The notes under the pieces were generated by a model that saw nothing but the letters and a program-made list of their open reading frames with translations, made no database searches and was not told where the DNA came from. A program made the translations under genes and the position numbers. From assembly GCF_002160055.1 (NCBI RefSeq), contig NZ_NFJV01000009.1:62001-126000 (forward strand): DNA of 64,000 nucleotides. The letters are read 5' to 3'. This DNA comes from Mediterranea sp. An20. GTDB lineage: Bacteria; Bacteroidota; Bacteroidia; Bacteroidales; Bacteroidaceae. Shown in pieces: positions 52,610-61,904 of this stretch; position 1 is the first letter of the stretch, and each line of letters starts with the position of its first letter.

Positions 52610-53710
52610 ATGGTACTGTCGAGCAAATATAATTTTTCTCTTGGTTTTGTGCCAGCCATCGTCGCCATTGTGGCAGGTACATTCATTGCACCAGTCTATG
52701 CCGCCTGCATGGGAGGAGGTATAGGACTGGTGTTTTGTTTTATGAGCCGGAGACAGGCATTACCTTTCTTTCTGTTGTATGGCACTACGGTGGTGCTGTT
52801 GTTGTTGAGCGTAGTTTTCGTCTTATTCCCTTATTCACCACCGGGCAATCGTCTTCCGATATTGTTTGAAGGCATCCTTCTGCTTCCTCCTCTCCTGTTG
52901 TTGGCGTTAGGAAACAGGTGGGTTGCTCCGGCATCAGCCAATGCTGCAGCTCACAGGCAACATTCTTTGTTGCAGGGCGCTGAGGCTGCCATTGTCTCGG
53001 CACGTATCGTATTTATTCTGGCTCTCATTCATGGATTGTTCCTGTTGCTTGCCTGGCTGGCTGGTCATCCGGTGGACGGTAAGATTGATATTATGCTTTA
53101 TAAAGTGGCTCCTCCTGGCGTTTTTGCCATGGCTATTTTGCTGAATCAGGCAGGAATTGTTTATTTTAACCGGCGTCTGAAAAGGGTCGCTTTTGTACCG
53201 GTTGTAAACACCTGCGGCGAAATAGTGGGCAAGAAACCACTGCTGTCCACTATTCTCCGGTCGGATAAAGAGGCTGTTTATCCTATTGTACGTATTGCAG
53301 TCACAGTGTATGGCATGCTCTATTTATTGCCCCGGTCGCAGAATTGTTTGAATGAAGCAGGGAAGACAGACCTGCCGGTAGAGAGTTTCCTGATTTATGG
53401 TGAAAGCGTGGAGCAAGCTGCCCGGAGGGCTGCCCGGCATGTGTTTCCCAAGGCTTCTTTATCATCCCTTTGCTTTAATTTCAAGTATTATTATCACGAT
53501 GATAACAGCAATCGTTTGGTCTATCTTTTCTTGCTTGAATTAGATAATGATGCCCCTTTGCTTACCCTGCACCAGGCTAATGGAAAACTCTGGCCTATCG
53601 GACAGATAAGCCGGGATTTGGGCAAAGGATATTTCAGCAAGTTCCTGGAACAGGAGTTCGAACCGCTGAAAGAGATTATTTGTACAAGAGAAAAATACAG
53701 GGAGTTTTAG
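52610..53710 (+). CDS. Membrane protein with degenerate Nudix-like tail
   Basis: 366 residues from MVLSSKYNFSLG; a GTG four codons earlier (52598) is the alternative. Five or six membrane helices (about 10-30, 35-60, 75-95, 120-145, 160-185) precede a soluble tail. The tail (about 190-366) reads like a Nudix fold: VVNTCGEIVGKK, IAVTVYGMLYLLPRS, then ESFLIYGESVEQAARRAARHVF where a Nudix box would have GGxxxxxExxxxAxxRExxEE (split). The Gly and catalytic Glu residues are mostly missing, so it is probably inactive. Its 3' end overlaps the next, opposite gene by 35 nt. Confidence 0.65.
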   Translation: MVLSSKYNFSLGFVPAIVAIVAGTFIAPVYAACMGGGIGLVFCFMSRRQALPFFLLYGTTVVLLLLSVVFVLFPYSPPGNRLPILFEGILLLPPLLLLALGNRWVAPASANAAAHRQHSLLQGAEAAIVSARIVFILALIHGLFLLLAWLAGHPVDGKIDIMLYKVAPPGVFAMAILLNQAGIVYFNRRLKRVAFVPVVNTCGEIVGKKPLLSTILRSDKEAVYPIVRIAVTVYGMLYLLPRSQNCLNEAGKTDLPVESFLIYGESVEQAARRAARHVFPKASLSSLCFNFKYYYHDDNSNRLVYLFLLELDNDAPLLTLHQANGKLWPIGQISRDLGKGYFSKFLEQEFEPLKEIICTREKYREF

Positions 53711-54380
53711 AAAGGTCGGGCAAATGTCCTTGCCAGTTTTTCACTGATTGGGTTTTGATATATTGGTCCTCGCAAGTGATGTTGGCTGCAATGCATAGTT
53801 TGGTTTGCGGGCGACAGTGGTGCAGGATGTCCTCCATCAGTCTGTTGTTGCGGTAGGGCGTTTCGATGAAAAGCTGGGTTTGCTGTTCTGTATAGACACG
53901 CTGCTCTAATTGTTTCAGTTTTTTGGCCCGTTCTCCTGCTTCTATGGGGAGATACCCGTTGAAGGAGAAACTTTGGCCGTTGAAACCTGATGCCATAACA
54001 GACAGTATGATGGATGAAGGTCCTACCAAGGGTACTACTTTCAGGTTCTTTTGCTGGGCTATGGCTACTACATCAGCGCCGGGGTCGGCTACGGCTGGGC
54101 ATCCGGCTTCCGAAATCACGCCCATCGGGTTTCCTTCTTGCAGAGGTTTGAGGTAGCCTGAAATGTCGGCGGGTGAGGTATGCTTGTTCAGGGGATAGAA
54201 AGTCATGGAATCTATATCAAACTCCTTATTGACTTTTTTAAGGAAACGGCGGGCAGAGCGCACGTCTTCCACGATGAAATAGCGGATATGGGCTATTACT
54301 TCCAGATTATAGGAAGGAAGCACTTTGTCCAAGGGGGTATCCCCTAAAGTAACAGGCAACAGATAGAGTGCAGGTTCCAT
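53676..54380 (-). CDS. RsmI-like SAM-dependent methyltransferase
   Basis: 234 residues with the tetrapyrrole-methylase fold: LYLLPVTLGDTPLDKVLP, VISEAGCPAVADPGADVV, LVGPSSIILSVMASGFNGQSF and FIETPYRNNRLMEDIL match the RsmI family, which 2'-O-methylates C1402 of 16S rRNA. It is shorter than classical RsmI (about 285) and lacks its C-terminal domain, so it belongs to the short Bacteroidetes form and its target is unproved. Downstream of fabI on the same strand, with a 230-nt gap. Confidence 0.85.
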   Translation of the reverse strand: MEPALYLLPVTLGDTPLDKVLPSYNLEVIAHIRYFIVEDVRSARRFLKKVNKEFDIDSMTFYPLNKHTSPADISGYLKPLQEGNPMGVISEAGCPAVADPGADVVAIAQQKNLKVVPLVGPSSIILSVMASGFNGQSFSFNGYLPIEAGERAKKLKQLEQRVYTEQQTQLFIETPYRNNRLMEDILHHCRPQTKLCIAANITCEDQYIKTQSVKNWQGHLPDLSKTPCIFLLYK

Positions 54381-54610
54381 GATGAATAATTGGTGGTAAT
54401 AGAGAGACTATTTAAATCTTTCTCTGTTTCAACTGTTGTTCTGCATGGCAGACTGATAGCTGCTTTGCATTTCTGCATACTTCCCGGTAGAATCCGTAAA
54501 ATTTAAGCAGGCTCTGCATGAAAACATACATGTAGCGACAGGTGCCAACTCCTTTTTTCATCCGGTGTCGGCACCCGGCGCTCAGTGTAGATTTGTAGGA
54601 AAAAACTTAT
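54381..54610 (-). other. fabI to RsmI-like gap
   Basis: No gene is seen. On the minus strand GGTGCC and GGCACC (about 54541-54571) can pair around roughly 25 nt, but no T tract follows, so a terminator is not certain. Confidence 0.35.
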
Positions 54611-55468
54611 TTATCCATAGATAATGTGTCCGTTTTCGTCCATGTATTCTTCCAGTCCTTTCTGGTAAGTATTCATGGCACGCAGGCTCATACCCATGCT
54701 TGAAAATCCGCCGTCATGATAGAGATTCTGCATGGTTACCTTACGGGTTAAGTCGGAGAACATGACAATGCAATAGTCTGCACATTCATCGGCAGAAGCA
54801 TTTCCCAGGGGAGACATCCGGCTGGCAAAGTCGAAGAGCTTGTCCATGTCTTTTACGCCCGAACCGGCAGTCGTCATTGTGGGTGACTGTGAGATGGTGT
54901 TGACACGCACATGGTGTTCGCGACCATAGATATAACCGAAACTGCGTGCGATAGATTCCAAGAGGGCCTTGGCATCGGCCATGTCGTTGTAGCCGAAGAA
55001 CGTGCGTTGGGCTGCCACATAGCTGAGCGCCAAGATGGAACCATATTCGGCAATGGCATTCAGCTTTTTCGCTGTCTGAATCATCTTATGGAAGGAGATG
55101 GACGAAATATCCAAAGTCTTTCCGAGCATGTCATAATCAAGGTCGTCGTAAGTACGTTTTTTACGCACATTGGGAGACATACCAATAGAATGCAGCACAA
55201 AATCTATTTGGCCGCCCAACACTTCCATAGAACGTTTGAATACGTTTTCCAGGTCGGGCACGCTGGTTGCATCTGCGGGGATAATCTCGCAGTTCAATTT
55301 CTCGGCCAGGGCAGATACTTCGCCCATACGCACAGCTACCGGTGTGTTGGACAAGGTGATGGTTGCCCCTTCGGCAACAGCCTTTTCAGCCACTTTCCAG
55401 GCAATGGACTGCTCGTTCAGAGCACCGAAAATAATGCCTTTCTTTCCTTTCAGCAAATTGTAACTCAT
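54611..55468 (-). CDS. fabI: Enoyl-ACP reductase (NADH)
   Basis: 285 residues. It reduces trans-2-enoyl-ACP in fatty-acid elongation. SDR fold with the FabI-type start KGKKGIIFGALNEQSIAW, the IDFVLHSIGMSP segment, and the catalytic Tyr-Lys in FFGYNDMADAKALLES (YxxMxxAK). The terminal part is family-typical. It has a -7 element TATCTTTG at 55495-55502 shared back-to-back with the HAD gene's promoter. Confidence 0.95.
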   Translation of the reverse strand: MSYNLLKGKKGIIFGALNEQSIAWKVAEKAVAEGATITLSNTPVAVRMGEVSALAEKLNCEIIPADATSVPDLENVFKRSMEVLGGQIDFVLHSIGMSPNVRKKRTYDDLDYDMLGKTLDISSISFHKMIQTAKKLNAIAEYGSILALSYVAAQRTFFGYNDMADAKALLESIARSFGYIYGREHHVRVNTISQSPTMTTAGSGVKDMDKLFDFASRMSPLGNASADECADYCIVMFSDLTRKVTMQNLYHDGGFSSMGMSLRAMNTYQKGLEEYMDENGHIIYG

Positions 55469-55494
55469 AGTTGCATTAAGTTAAATTGAGGCTG

Positions 55495-55530
55495 CAAAGA
55501 TAGGAAGAATCTGCCAATGTCGTATCTTTG
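55495..55530. promoter_or_regulatory. Divergent promoters of fabI and the HAD phosphatase
   Basis: TATCTTTG on the minus strand (55495-55502, fabI) and on the plus strand (55523-55530, HAD gene), 20 bp apart. Each -33 region overlaps the other's -7 box, so the two may compete for polymerase. Confidence 0.55.
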
Positions 55531-55561
55531 TACCGTCAAATTAAAGGATTTATAAGAGAAA

Positions 55562-56212
55562 ATGAAGCAACTTGTCATCTTCGACCTGGACGGCACTCTG
55601 CTGAACACAATCGCAGACCTGGCTCAAAGCACGAATCATGCTCTGCGAACCTTGGGGTATCCCGTACACGAATTGTCTGCCTATCCTTTTATGGTAGGCA
55701 ACGGTATCAACAAGCTTTTTGAACGTGCATTGCCCGATGGGGAGAAAAGCCAGGAAAATGTGCTCCGCATGCGGGCTGAGTTTATTCCTTATTATAATGT
55801 GCACAACGCTGATATGAGCCGGCCCTACGAGGGCATTCCGGAGTTGCTGGAGCAATTGCAGGCCAAAGGTATACAAGTGGCGGTGGCTTCTAATAAATAT
55901 CAGGAGGCTACGGTGAAGCTGGTGGCTCATTATTTTCCAGGAATTCGTTTTACGGCAGTATTGGGGCAACGGGAGGGCATTCCCGTAAAGCCGGACCCTG
56001 CTATCGTGAAGGATATTCTTGAAGAGGCTGCTGTCTCTGCAGTAGATGCCTTGTATGTGGGCGATTCGGGGGTAGATATGCAGACGGCACACCAGGCCGG
56101 TGTGGAAGCCTGTGGGGTAACGTGGGGCTTTCGTCCGCGTGCGGAACTGGAGTCTTTCTCTCCGGCTCATATAGTGGACAGGGCAGAAGATATTATAAAA
56201 TGCTGCGAATGA
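55562..56212 (+). CDS. HAD phosphatase, phosphoglycolate phosphatase-like
   Basis: 216 residues. HAD motif I is FDLDGTLLNT with nucleophile Asp near residue 8, motif II is VASNKYQEAT, motif III Lys is in VKPDP and motif IV is YVGDSGVDMQ. The cap (about 15-80) is of the Gph/PGMB type. It would dephosphorylate phosphoglycolate or another small phosphate ester. It is followed at 24 nt by the radical SAM gene. Confidence 0.88.
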   Translation: MKQLVIFDLDGTLLNTIADLAQSTNHALRTLGYPVHELSAYPFMVGNGINKLFERALPDGEKSQENVLRMRAEFIPYYNVHNADMSRPYEGIPELLEQLQAKGIQVAVASNKYQEATVKLVAHYFPGIRFTAVLGQREGIPVKPDPAIVKDILEEAAVSAVDALYVGDSGVDMQTAHQAGVEACGVTWGFRPRAELESFSPAHIVDRAEDIIKCCE

Positions 56213-56236
56213 CAGGGCTTAAATAATGGAGGGCTT

Positions 56237-57163
56237 ATGGAGCAGCCTTTTCTTTACAATGATTTTTCGACCTTTCTTCGCAGCCGTTTTGCAGGAAAGG
56301 TGCAGAAAATATCGCTTAATGCGGGATTTACTTGCCCTAACCGGGACGGAACAAAGGGGTGGGGAGGATGTACATACTGCAACAACCAGACTTTCAATCC
56401 CGATTATTGCCGTACGGACAAGAGTATAAGCCTGCAATTGGAAGAAGGTAAGAAATTCTTTGCACACAAGTATCCCGACATGCAATATTTGGCCTATTTT
56501 CAGGCCTATACCAATACATACGGAGGAATAGACGGGTTGAAGCACAAGTATGAGGAGGCTTTGGCCGTGGACGGTGTTGTGGGGTTAGTCATTGGTACAC
56601 GGCCGGATTGTGTCTCTGCCGAACTTTTGGATTATCTTGCCGAACTGGAAAGGCAGACATTTGTTCTGGTTGAGTATGGCTTGGAGAGTACGGACGATGT
56701 TACCCTACGACGTATTAACCGCGGGCATACGTGGGCCGATTCGATGAGGGCTGTGTGTGAAACGGCTGAACGTGGCATTCTGTGTGGCGGACACGTCATC
56801 CTCGGATTGCCCGGAGAGAGTAGGGAAAATATCGTGGCACAGGCGGCAGTGGTCTCTTCCATACCGCTCACTACCTTGAAAATGCATCAGCTCCAGCTTA
56901 TCCGCGGTACACGCATGGCACAGGAATATGAAGAGCATCCGGAAGATTTTCATTTGTTCGGAGTGGATGAATATATGGAGGTGGTGATTGATTACGTGGA
57001 GCACTTACGTCCGGACATCGTGCTGGAGCGTTTCCTTTCGCAGTCGCCCAAGGAACTGCTTCTTGCACCCGACTGGGGACTGAAAAACTATGAGTTTAAC
57101 CATCGCTTGCAGAAAAGAATGCGCGAACTCAACGCTTATCAGGGAAAAAAGTATGAGATGTGA
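56237..57163 (+). CDS. TIGR01212-type radical SAM protein (YhcC-like)
   Basis: 308 residues. The cluster Cys residues are in AGFTCPNRDGTKGWGGCTYCNN, a family-specific spaced set (split). The barrel shows YFQAYTNTYGG, IGTRPDCVS, LVEYGLEST and HVILGLPGESREN, as in the YhcC/TIGR01212 group. Its reaction is unknown. It lies 24 nt after the HAD gene in the same direction. Confidence 0.9.
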   Translation: MEQPFLYNDFSTFLRSRFAGKVQKISLNAGFTCPNRDGTKGWGGCTYCNNQTFNPDYCRTDKSISLQLEEGKKFFAHKYPDMQYLAYFQAYTNTYGGIDGLKHKYEEALAVDGVVGLVIGTRPDCVSAELLDYLAELERQTFVLVEYGLESTDDVTLRRINRGHTWADSMRAVCETAERGILCGGHVILGLPGESRENIVAQAAVVSSIPLTTLKMHQLQLIRGTRMAQEYEEHPEDFHLFGVDEYMEVVIDYVEHLRPDIVLERFLSQSPKELLLAPDWGLKNYEFNHRLQKRMRELNAYQGKKYEM

Positions 57164-57174
57164 GGAAAAAGAAT

Positions 57175-57182
57175 TACCTTTG
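57175..57182 (+). promoter_or_regulatory. -7 element for the flavodiiron gene
   Basis: TACCTTTG, 47 nt before the ATG at 57230. Confidence 0.5.
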
Positions 57183-57229
57183 TACCCGTATTAACTGTGG
57201 AATTAATCTAAATAAAGACTGAAACCGAA

Positions 57230-58429
57230 ATGAACGAGAAGACTCTGATTAAAGGAAAGATTCACTACGTGGGTGTCAACGACCGTCAGAAGCACCTCTT
57301 TGAGGGTATGTGGCCGTTACCTTTGGGTGTGTCTTACAATTCTTACTTGATAGACGATGACATCGTGGCGCTGGTTGATACCGTAGATGCCTGCTATTTT
57401 GAGATTTTTCTGCACAAAATACGCACCATTATCGGACAGCGTCCCATACAATATCTTATTATTAACCACATGGAACCCGACCATTCCGGTTCCATCAGCC
57501 TCATTAAACATTATTATCCGGACATCGTTATTGTGGGCAACCGTCAGACGTTTGGCATGATTGACGGTTACTACGGTGTGACGGGCGAACGCTATGAGGT
57601 GAAAGAAGGTGATTTCCTGGATCTGGGGCATCATAAACTGCGCTTCTATCTTACTCCTATGGTGCATTGGCCCGAGACAATGATGACTCTGGACGAAACG
57701 GAGGGTGTGCTCTTTTCGGGTGATGCCTTCGGTTGCTTCGGTACGTTGGATGGAGGATTCCTTGATACCCGCATCAACACCGACCGTTATTGGGACGAGA
57801 TGATTCGTTATTATTCCAATATCGTGGGCAAATATGGCAATCCAGTACAGAAAGCCATGGCCAAATTGGACAACCTGCCCATTACAACGGTTTGCTCCAC
57901 CCACGGACCGGTGTGGACAGCGGATATTCCCCGTGTACACGATGTCTACGCACGGCTGAGCCGCTACGAGGCTCAAGAGGGTGTGGTCATAGTTTATGGC
58001 AGTATGTACGGACATACGGAGCAGATGGCCGAAACCATTGCCGCCGAGCTCTCTCATGAGGGTATCCGTAATATTGTGATGCACAATGTCAGCAAAAGCC
58101 ATCCTTCTTATATCTTGCGCGATATATTCAAATATCGCGGTCTTATCATCGGCAGTCCTACTTATTGCAACCAGATATATCCCGAAGTGGAATCATTGCT
58201 CGACAAGATTCTGCTGCGCGAGGTGAAAGGTCGTTATTTGGGATTGTTCGGTTCTTTCACTTGGGCTGGTGCAGCCGTGAAACGCATGGGTGAATTTGCA
58301 GAAAAGAGCAAGTTTGAACTGGTGGGTGACTCCGTGGAAATGAAACAGTCCATGACACCCCTGACCTTCGAACAATGCGAACACCTGGCGCGTCAGATGG
58401 CTGCCCGTTTAAAGAAGGACCGGAAATAA
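57230..58429 (+). CDS. FprA-type flavodiiron protein
   Basis: 399 residues. The N-terminal metallo-beta-lactamase-like domain carries diiron ligands in NHMEPDHSGS (HxExDH), VHWPETM and FSGDAFG, and a late His in CSTHGPVW. The C-terminal flavodoxin domain begins VIVYGSMYGHTEQMAETIA and has IGSPTYCNQIYP. It reduces O2 to water or NO to N2O, protecting anaerobes from oxygen. It precedes nagB by 60 nt. Confidence 0.94.
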   Translation: MNEKTLIKGKIHYVGVNDRQKHLFEGMWPLPLGVSYNSYLIDDDIVALVDTVDACYFEIFLHKIRTIIGQRPIQYLIINHMEPDHSGSISLIKHYYPDIVIVGNRQTFGMIDGYYGVTGERYEVKEGDFLDLGHHKLRFYLTPMVHWPETMMTLDETEGVLFSGDAFGCFGTLDGGFLDTRINTDRYWDEMIRYYSNIVGKYGNPVQKAMAKLDNLPITTVCSTHGPVWTADIPRVHDVYARLSRYEAQEGVVIVYGSMYGHTEQMAETIAAELSHEGIRNIVMHNVSKSHPSYILRDIFKYRGLIIGSPTYCNQIYPEVESLLDKILLREVKGRYLGLFGSFTWAGAAVKRMGEFAEKSKFELVGDSVEMKQSMTPLTFEQCEHLARQMAARLKKDRK

Positions 58430-58489
58430 GCAAAGGAAGAAGAAACGAGAAACGAAAACTCATTTTATTAACCATTAATATTTGGTATC

Positions 58490-59302
58490 ATGCGAGTAAT
58501 TATTCAGCCGGATTATCAATCCGTATCCAAGTGGGCGGCCAGTTACGTAGCCTCCAAAATCAAGGCTGCTAACCCTACGCCCGAGAAACCTTTTGTGCTG
58601 GGATGTCCTACAGGTTCTTCACCTCTGGGCATGTACAAGGAACTGATTGACCTGAACAAACAGGGGGTCGTTTCCTTTCAAAATGTTGTAACCTTCAACA
58701 TGGATGAGTATGTAGGCTTGCCCAAGGAGCATCCCGAAAGCTATTACTCTTTTATGTGGAACAACTTCTTCAGCCACATTGACATCAAGCCCGAAAACAC
58801 CAACATCCTCAATGGAAATGCTGCCGATCTTGATGCCGAATGTGCCCGTTTCGAAGAGAAAATCAAGTCGTATGGCGGCGTAGACCTCTTTATGGGAGGT
58901 ATCGGTCCCGACGGACACATCGCCTTCAACGAACCGGGCTCATCGCTGTCTTCACGTACCCGACAGAAAACATTGACTACGGACACCATCATCGCCAATT
59001 CGCGCTTCTTCGACAACGATGTCAATAAAGTGCCCAAAACGGCTCTTACCGTAGGTGTAGGTACTGTGCTTAGTGCCAAGGAAGTGATGATTATCGTAAA
59101 CGGACACAATAAAGCTCGTGCCCTTTACCACGCTGTCGAAGGTCCTGTGATGCAGATGTGGACTATCAGTGCCTTGCAGATGCATGAAAAGGGCATTATC
59201 GTATGCGACGATGCAGCTACCGATGAACTGAAAGTAGGTACATACCGCTACTTCAAGGATATCGAGTCTGAGCATCTTGACCCGGCTTCGCTGCTGAAGT
59301 AA
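58490..59302 (+). CDS. nagB: Glucosamine-6-phosphate deaminase
   Basis: 270 residues, the usual length. It converts glucosamine 6-phosphate to fructose 6-phosphate and ammonia. Conserved parts are [24 protein letters not shown] with the catalytic Asp, and [16 protein letters not shown] with the active-site His. A strong terminator follows. In gut bacteria it supports catabolism of host amino sugars. Confidence 0.96.
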   Translation: MRVIIQPDYQSVSKWAASYVASKIKAANPTPEKPFVLGCPTGSSPLGMYKELIDLNKQGVVSFQNVVTFNMDEYVGLPKEHPESYYSFMWNNFFSHIDIKPENTNILNGNAADLDAECARFEEKIKSYGGVDLFMGGIGPDGHIAFNEPGSSLSSRTRQKTLTTDTIIANSRFFDNDVNKVPKTALTVGVGTVLSAKEVMIIVNGHNKARALYHAVEGPVMQMWTISALQMHEKGIIVCDDAATDELKVGTYRYFKDIESEHLDPASLLK

Positions 59303-59324
59303 AAAATCGGGTTTGTAGTTTAAT

Positions 59325-59372
59325 CGGCGCGTCCCTTCTTTCCGGTAGGGGGAAGGGGGCGCCGTTTTTTTT
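59325..59372 (+). terminator. Terminator after nagB
   Basis: CGGCGC (59325-59330) pairs with GCGCCG (59359-59364), with inner CCCTTC and GAAGGG pairing, followed by eight T. Confidence 0.85.
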
Positions 59373-59435
59373 GTCTGTAGTGCCGTCATCATCTATAATC
59401 CTTTTTTTATTTTAACCCTTTCTCTGTCATTACCG

Positions 59436-60338
59436 ATGAAGTGTCTGGTTTGCTTCCTTCTTTACTTCTTGCCTTGGTTGTCTTCCTTCAGTCAGTCTCA
59501 GTGGGACGGGCTGAGGCAAAAGATTATTTCTTATGTAGCTGAAAAACCTGCGCAGATAGGTGTGGCTCTGGTCGTGGACAGTCGTGATACCATTTGTGTG
59601 AACGACGCTTGCCGTTATCCATTGATGAGTGTGTTTAAATTGCATCAGGCCATGGCTGTAACCCGGTGGTTGCGTGCTCATGGGACTTCGTTGGATTTTC
59701 CTGTCAGTCTGACTCCTGCCGATTTGAAGCCAAACACCTACAGTCCTCTGCGCGATTGTTATCCGCAGGCAGGAGTAACTTTACCTGTAGGCAGATTGTT
59801 GACTTACACCTTGCAGTGGAGTGACAACAATGCCTGCGATATTCTTTTCGATCGTACATACAGTGTAGAGCAGACAGATAGTTGTCTCCACTCCTGGGGG
59901 CTTGATCATTTTAGTTTGTCTGTCAATGAAGATGAGATGCACGACTGTCCGGAGCGTTGTTATGACAATTGGAGTACGCCCCTGTCGGTAGCCTGTCTGT
60001 TGGAAATGCTGTTTACGCATCCGGCTTTTGCCGGCGGGGCAGAAGAAGCCTTTGTGCGCCGTCAGCTACAGGAGTGTGCCACGGGGCGGGATCGCCTTGC
60101 TGCCCCTTTGGAAGGAACAAAGGCCCTGATTGCTCATAAGACTGGTACCAGCGACCGCAATGCACGTGGCTTGTGGACAGGCATTAACGATGCGGCATTC
60201 GTCAGTCTGCCCGACGGAAGGCATTATACCCTGGTGGTGCTGGTGAAAGATTCTGCCGCTTCCATGGAAGAGACCTGCCGTTATCTGGCTGATATTTCGG
60301 CGATGGTGTTTGCTGCCATGGAGAGAAACGGGCAGTGA
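59436..60338 (+). CDS. Class A beta-lactamase (A2-type)
   Basis: 300 residues with a signal peptide (MKCLVCFLLYFLPWLSSFSQ), so periplasmic. Class A motifs are complete: S65-VF-K68, S129-D-N131, K235-T-G237 and an omega-loop Glu at about 165 in NEDEMHD with the later NW of YDNWSTP. That arrangement resembles the CfxA/CblA/CepA/PER (A2) group of Bacteroidetes. It should hydrolyse penicillins or cephalosporins. There are no mobile-element flanks; it looks chromosomal. The exact family member cannot be assigned. Confidence 0.9.
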   Translation: MKCLVCFLLYFLPWLSSFSQSQWDGLRQKIISYVAEKPAQIGVALVVDSRDTICVNDACRYPLMSVFKLHQAMAVTRWLRAHGTSLDFPVSLTPADLKPNTYSPLRDCYPQAGVTLPVGRLLTYTLQWSDNNACDILFDRTYSVEQTDSCLHSWGLDHFSLSVNEDEMHDCPERCYDNWSTPLSVACLLEMLFTHPAFAGGAEEAFVRRQLQECATGRDRLAAPLEGTKALIAHKTGTSDRNARGLWTGINDAAFVSLPDGRHYTLVVLVKDSAASMEETCRYLADISAMVFAAMERNGQ

Positions 60339-60362
60339 GATGCCTTGGGGGAGTATGACGTT

Positions 60363-61808
60363 TTAAGGTTCTCTTTCCACCTGCGCTTCCGGGTAGTTTA
60401 CCAGATAGAGGGTACCTGTGGCGCGGGTAAATGCAGTGTAGAGCCAGCGGAAATAGTCGGGTGTCAGGTATTCGTCAGACATATACCCTTGGTCCAGGAA
60501 GACGTTGCGCCACTGGCCGCCCTGTGCCTTGTGGCAGGTGATGGCATAAGCGTATTTCACTTGCAGGGCGTTGTAGTGAGGGTCGGCTTTCATTTTTTTC
60601 ATGCGTTCTGCCTGCGTGGGGATGTCGGCATAGTCCTCCAGCACGGTGTGAAACAGCCGGCTGCTTTCTTCGTGAGTCAAGGCGGGAGCCTCGCTTTGCA
60701 GCGTATCGAGTAGCAGGGTCGTTTCTATTTCACAGTCTGCATTGTCGGGAAAAGCAAGCAGGGCATCGGCAAATCGGAAACCGTAGATTTCCCGTGTGCG
60801 TCTTACACGGCGTACGACCACTGTTTCCCCATTGGCTATGAAGCCTCCCTCTGTCTTTCTCTCCGGGTTCTTTTCCTGTTCTGTCCAGTAATAATTGTTT
60901 TTCGCCACCATCAGCAGGTCTCCGCTTTCCAGTTCTTCTTCCCTCCATAACACACGCTGGCGGATACCGTTGTTGTAGATATTGGCGCGTTTGTTGCTGC
61001 GGCAAATGACGATAGTCTCGTCTTGTCCGTCGCGGCTGTAGCAGGTCTCTATGGCATCAATCAGTTCGCTGCCAGGCAAGATGCGGATGTCGGCAAAACC
61101 GGCGGTACGTATTTTTGGCAGGGTGAAACACTGGTCGGCGGCAAGAGCCTGGCGCAGCCGTGTGGCATTCCATAAGATGCCCGATTGGTTGGCTTGCCTT
61201 ACCACTTGTGTCAGATCGGTTTCAGTCACTTGGAGTCCATATCCCCTTAGCATATCTGCATAGAGAGCAGGGCTTTCCTGTTCGCCCACGGGCGGCAATT
61301 GGGCCCGGTCTCCGGTGAGCAGCAGTCGGCAGCCTTGTCCGGAGTAAACGAAATGTACCAGGTCATCCAGCAGCCGTCCTGTGCCGAACATTGCCCCACT
61401 GAGTCCTTCGTTGGAAATCATAGATGCTTCATCTACGATATAGAGCGTGTGTGTGGTCAGGTTGTCATTCAGGGCAAAATTGGTCAGTTCGTTCGAGAAT
61501 TTGCGTTGCCGGTATATTTTTTTGTGGATGGTGAAGGCTGGATGGCAGGCATAGGCAGCAAAAACCTTGGCTGCCCGTCCCGTAGGAGCCAGCAGCACGA
61601 CCTTTTGTTTTAATTGGTCCATGGTGCGTACGATGGCGGCTATCAGTGAGGTCTTTCCGGTGCCGGCATATCCGTTTAGAATGAATGCGGAGTCCGGGTC
61701 CGGCGAGAGCATGAATTGTGCCAGCTTCTCCAAGGCCGCGCTCTGTTCGGGGGTAGGGCAGTGGGGAAAATGGGCTTTTATCTGTTTCTCCAAGAAGGTA
61801 TTTATCAT
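60363..61808 (-). CDS. RecD/UvrD-like superfamily 1 helicase
   Basis: 481 residues from MINTFLEKQIKAHF. Walker A is GYAGTGKTSL near residue 45, followed by APTGRAAKVF (motif Ia), VDEASMI (motif II) and LTGDRAQLPPVG (motif III). C-terminal UvrD_C_2-type motifs are AITCHKAQGGQW and YTAFTRATGTLYLV. It has the plan of short RecD2/Dda-type 5'-3' helicases. No recB/recC partners are near. The upstream start at 61832 is less likely. Confidence 0.9.
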   Translation of the reverse strand: MINTFLEKQIKAHFPHCPTPEQSAALEKLAQFMLSPDPDSAFILNGYAGTGKTSLIAAIVRTMDQLKQKVVLLAPTGRAAKVFAAYACHPAFTIHKKIYRQRKFSNELTNFALNDNLTTHTLYIVDEASMISNEGLSGAMFGTGRLLDDLVHFVYSGQGCRLLLTGDRAQLPPVGEQESPALYADMLRGYGLQVTETDLTQVVRQANQSGILWNATRLRQALAADQCFTLPKIRTAGFADIRILPGSELIDAIETCYSRDGQDETIVICRSNKRANIYNNGIRQRVLWREEELESGDLLMVAKNNYYWTEQEKNPERKTEGGFIANGETVVVRRVRRTREIYGFRFADALLAFPDNADCEIETTLLLDTLQSEAPALTHEESSRLFHTVLEDYADIPTQAERMKKMKADPHYNALQVKYAYAITCHKAQGGQWRNVFLDQGYMSDEYLTPDYFRWLYTAFTRATGTLYLVNYPEAQVEREP

Positions 61809-61859
61809 AATTGCAACGGAAAAAACGGGCAATGTGCCTTTTAATTCTTTATTTTATTC

Positions 61860-61867
61860 TACTTTTG
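61860..61867 (+). promoter_or_regulatory. -7 element for the pilin-like gene
   Basis: TACTTTTG, 37 nt before the ATG at 61905. Confidence 0.45.
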
Positions 61868-61904
61868 TGGTGCGAATATAGTAAACTAACGAATACGCTG
61901 CGTC

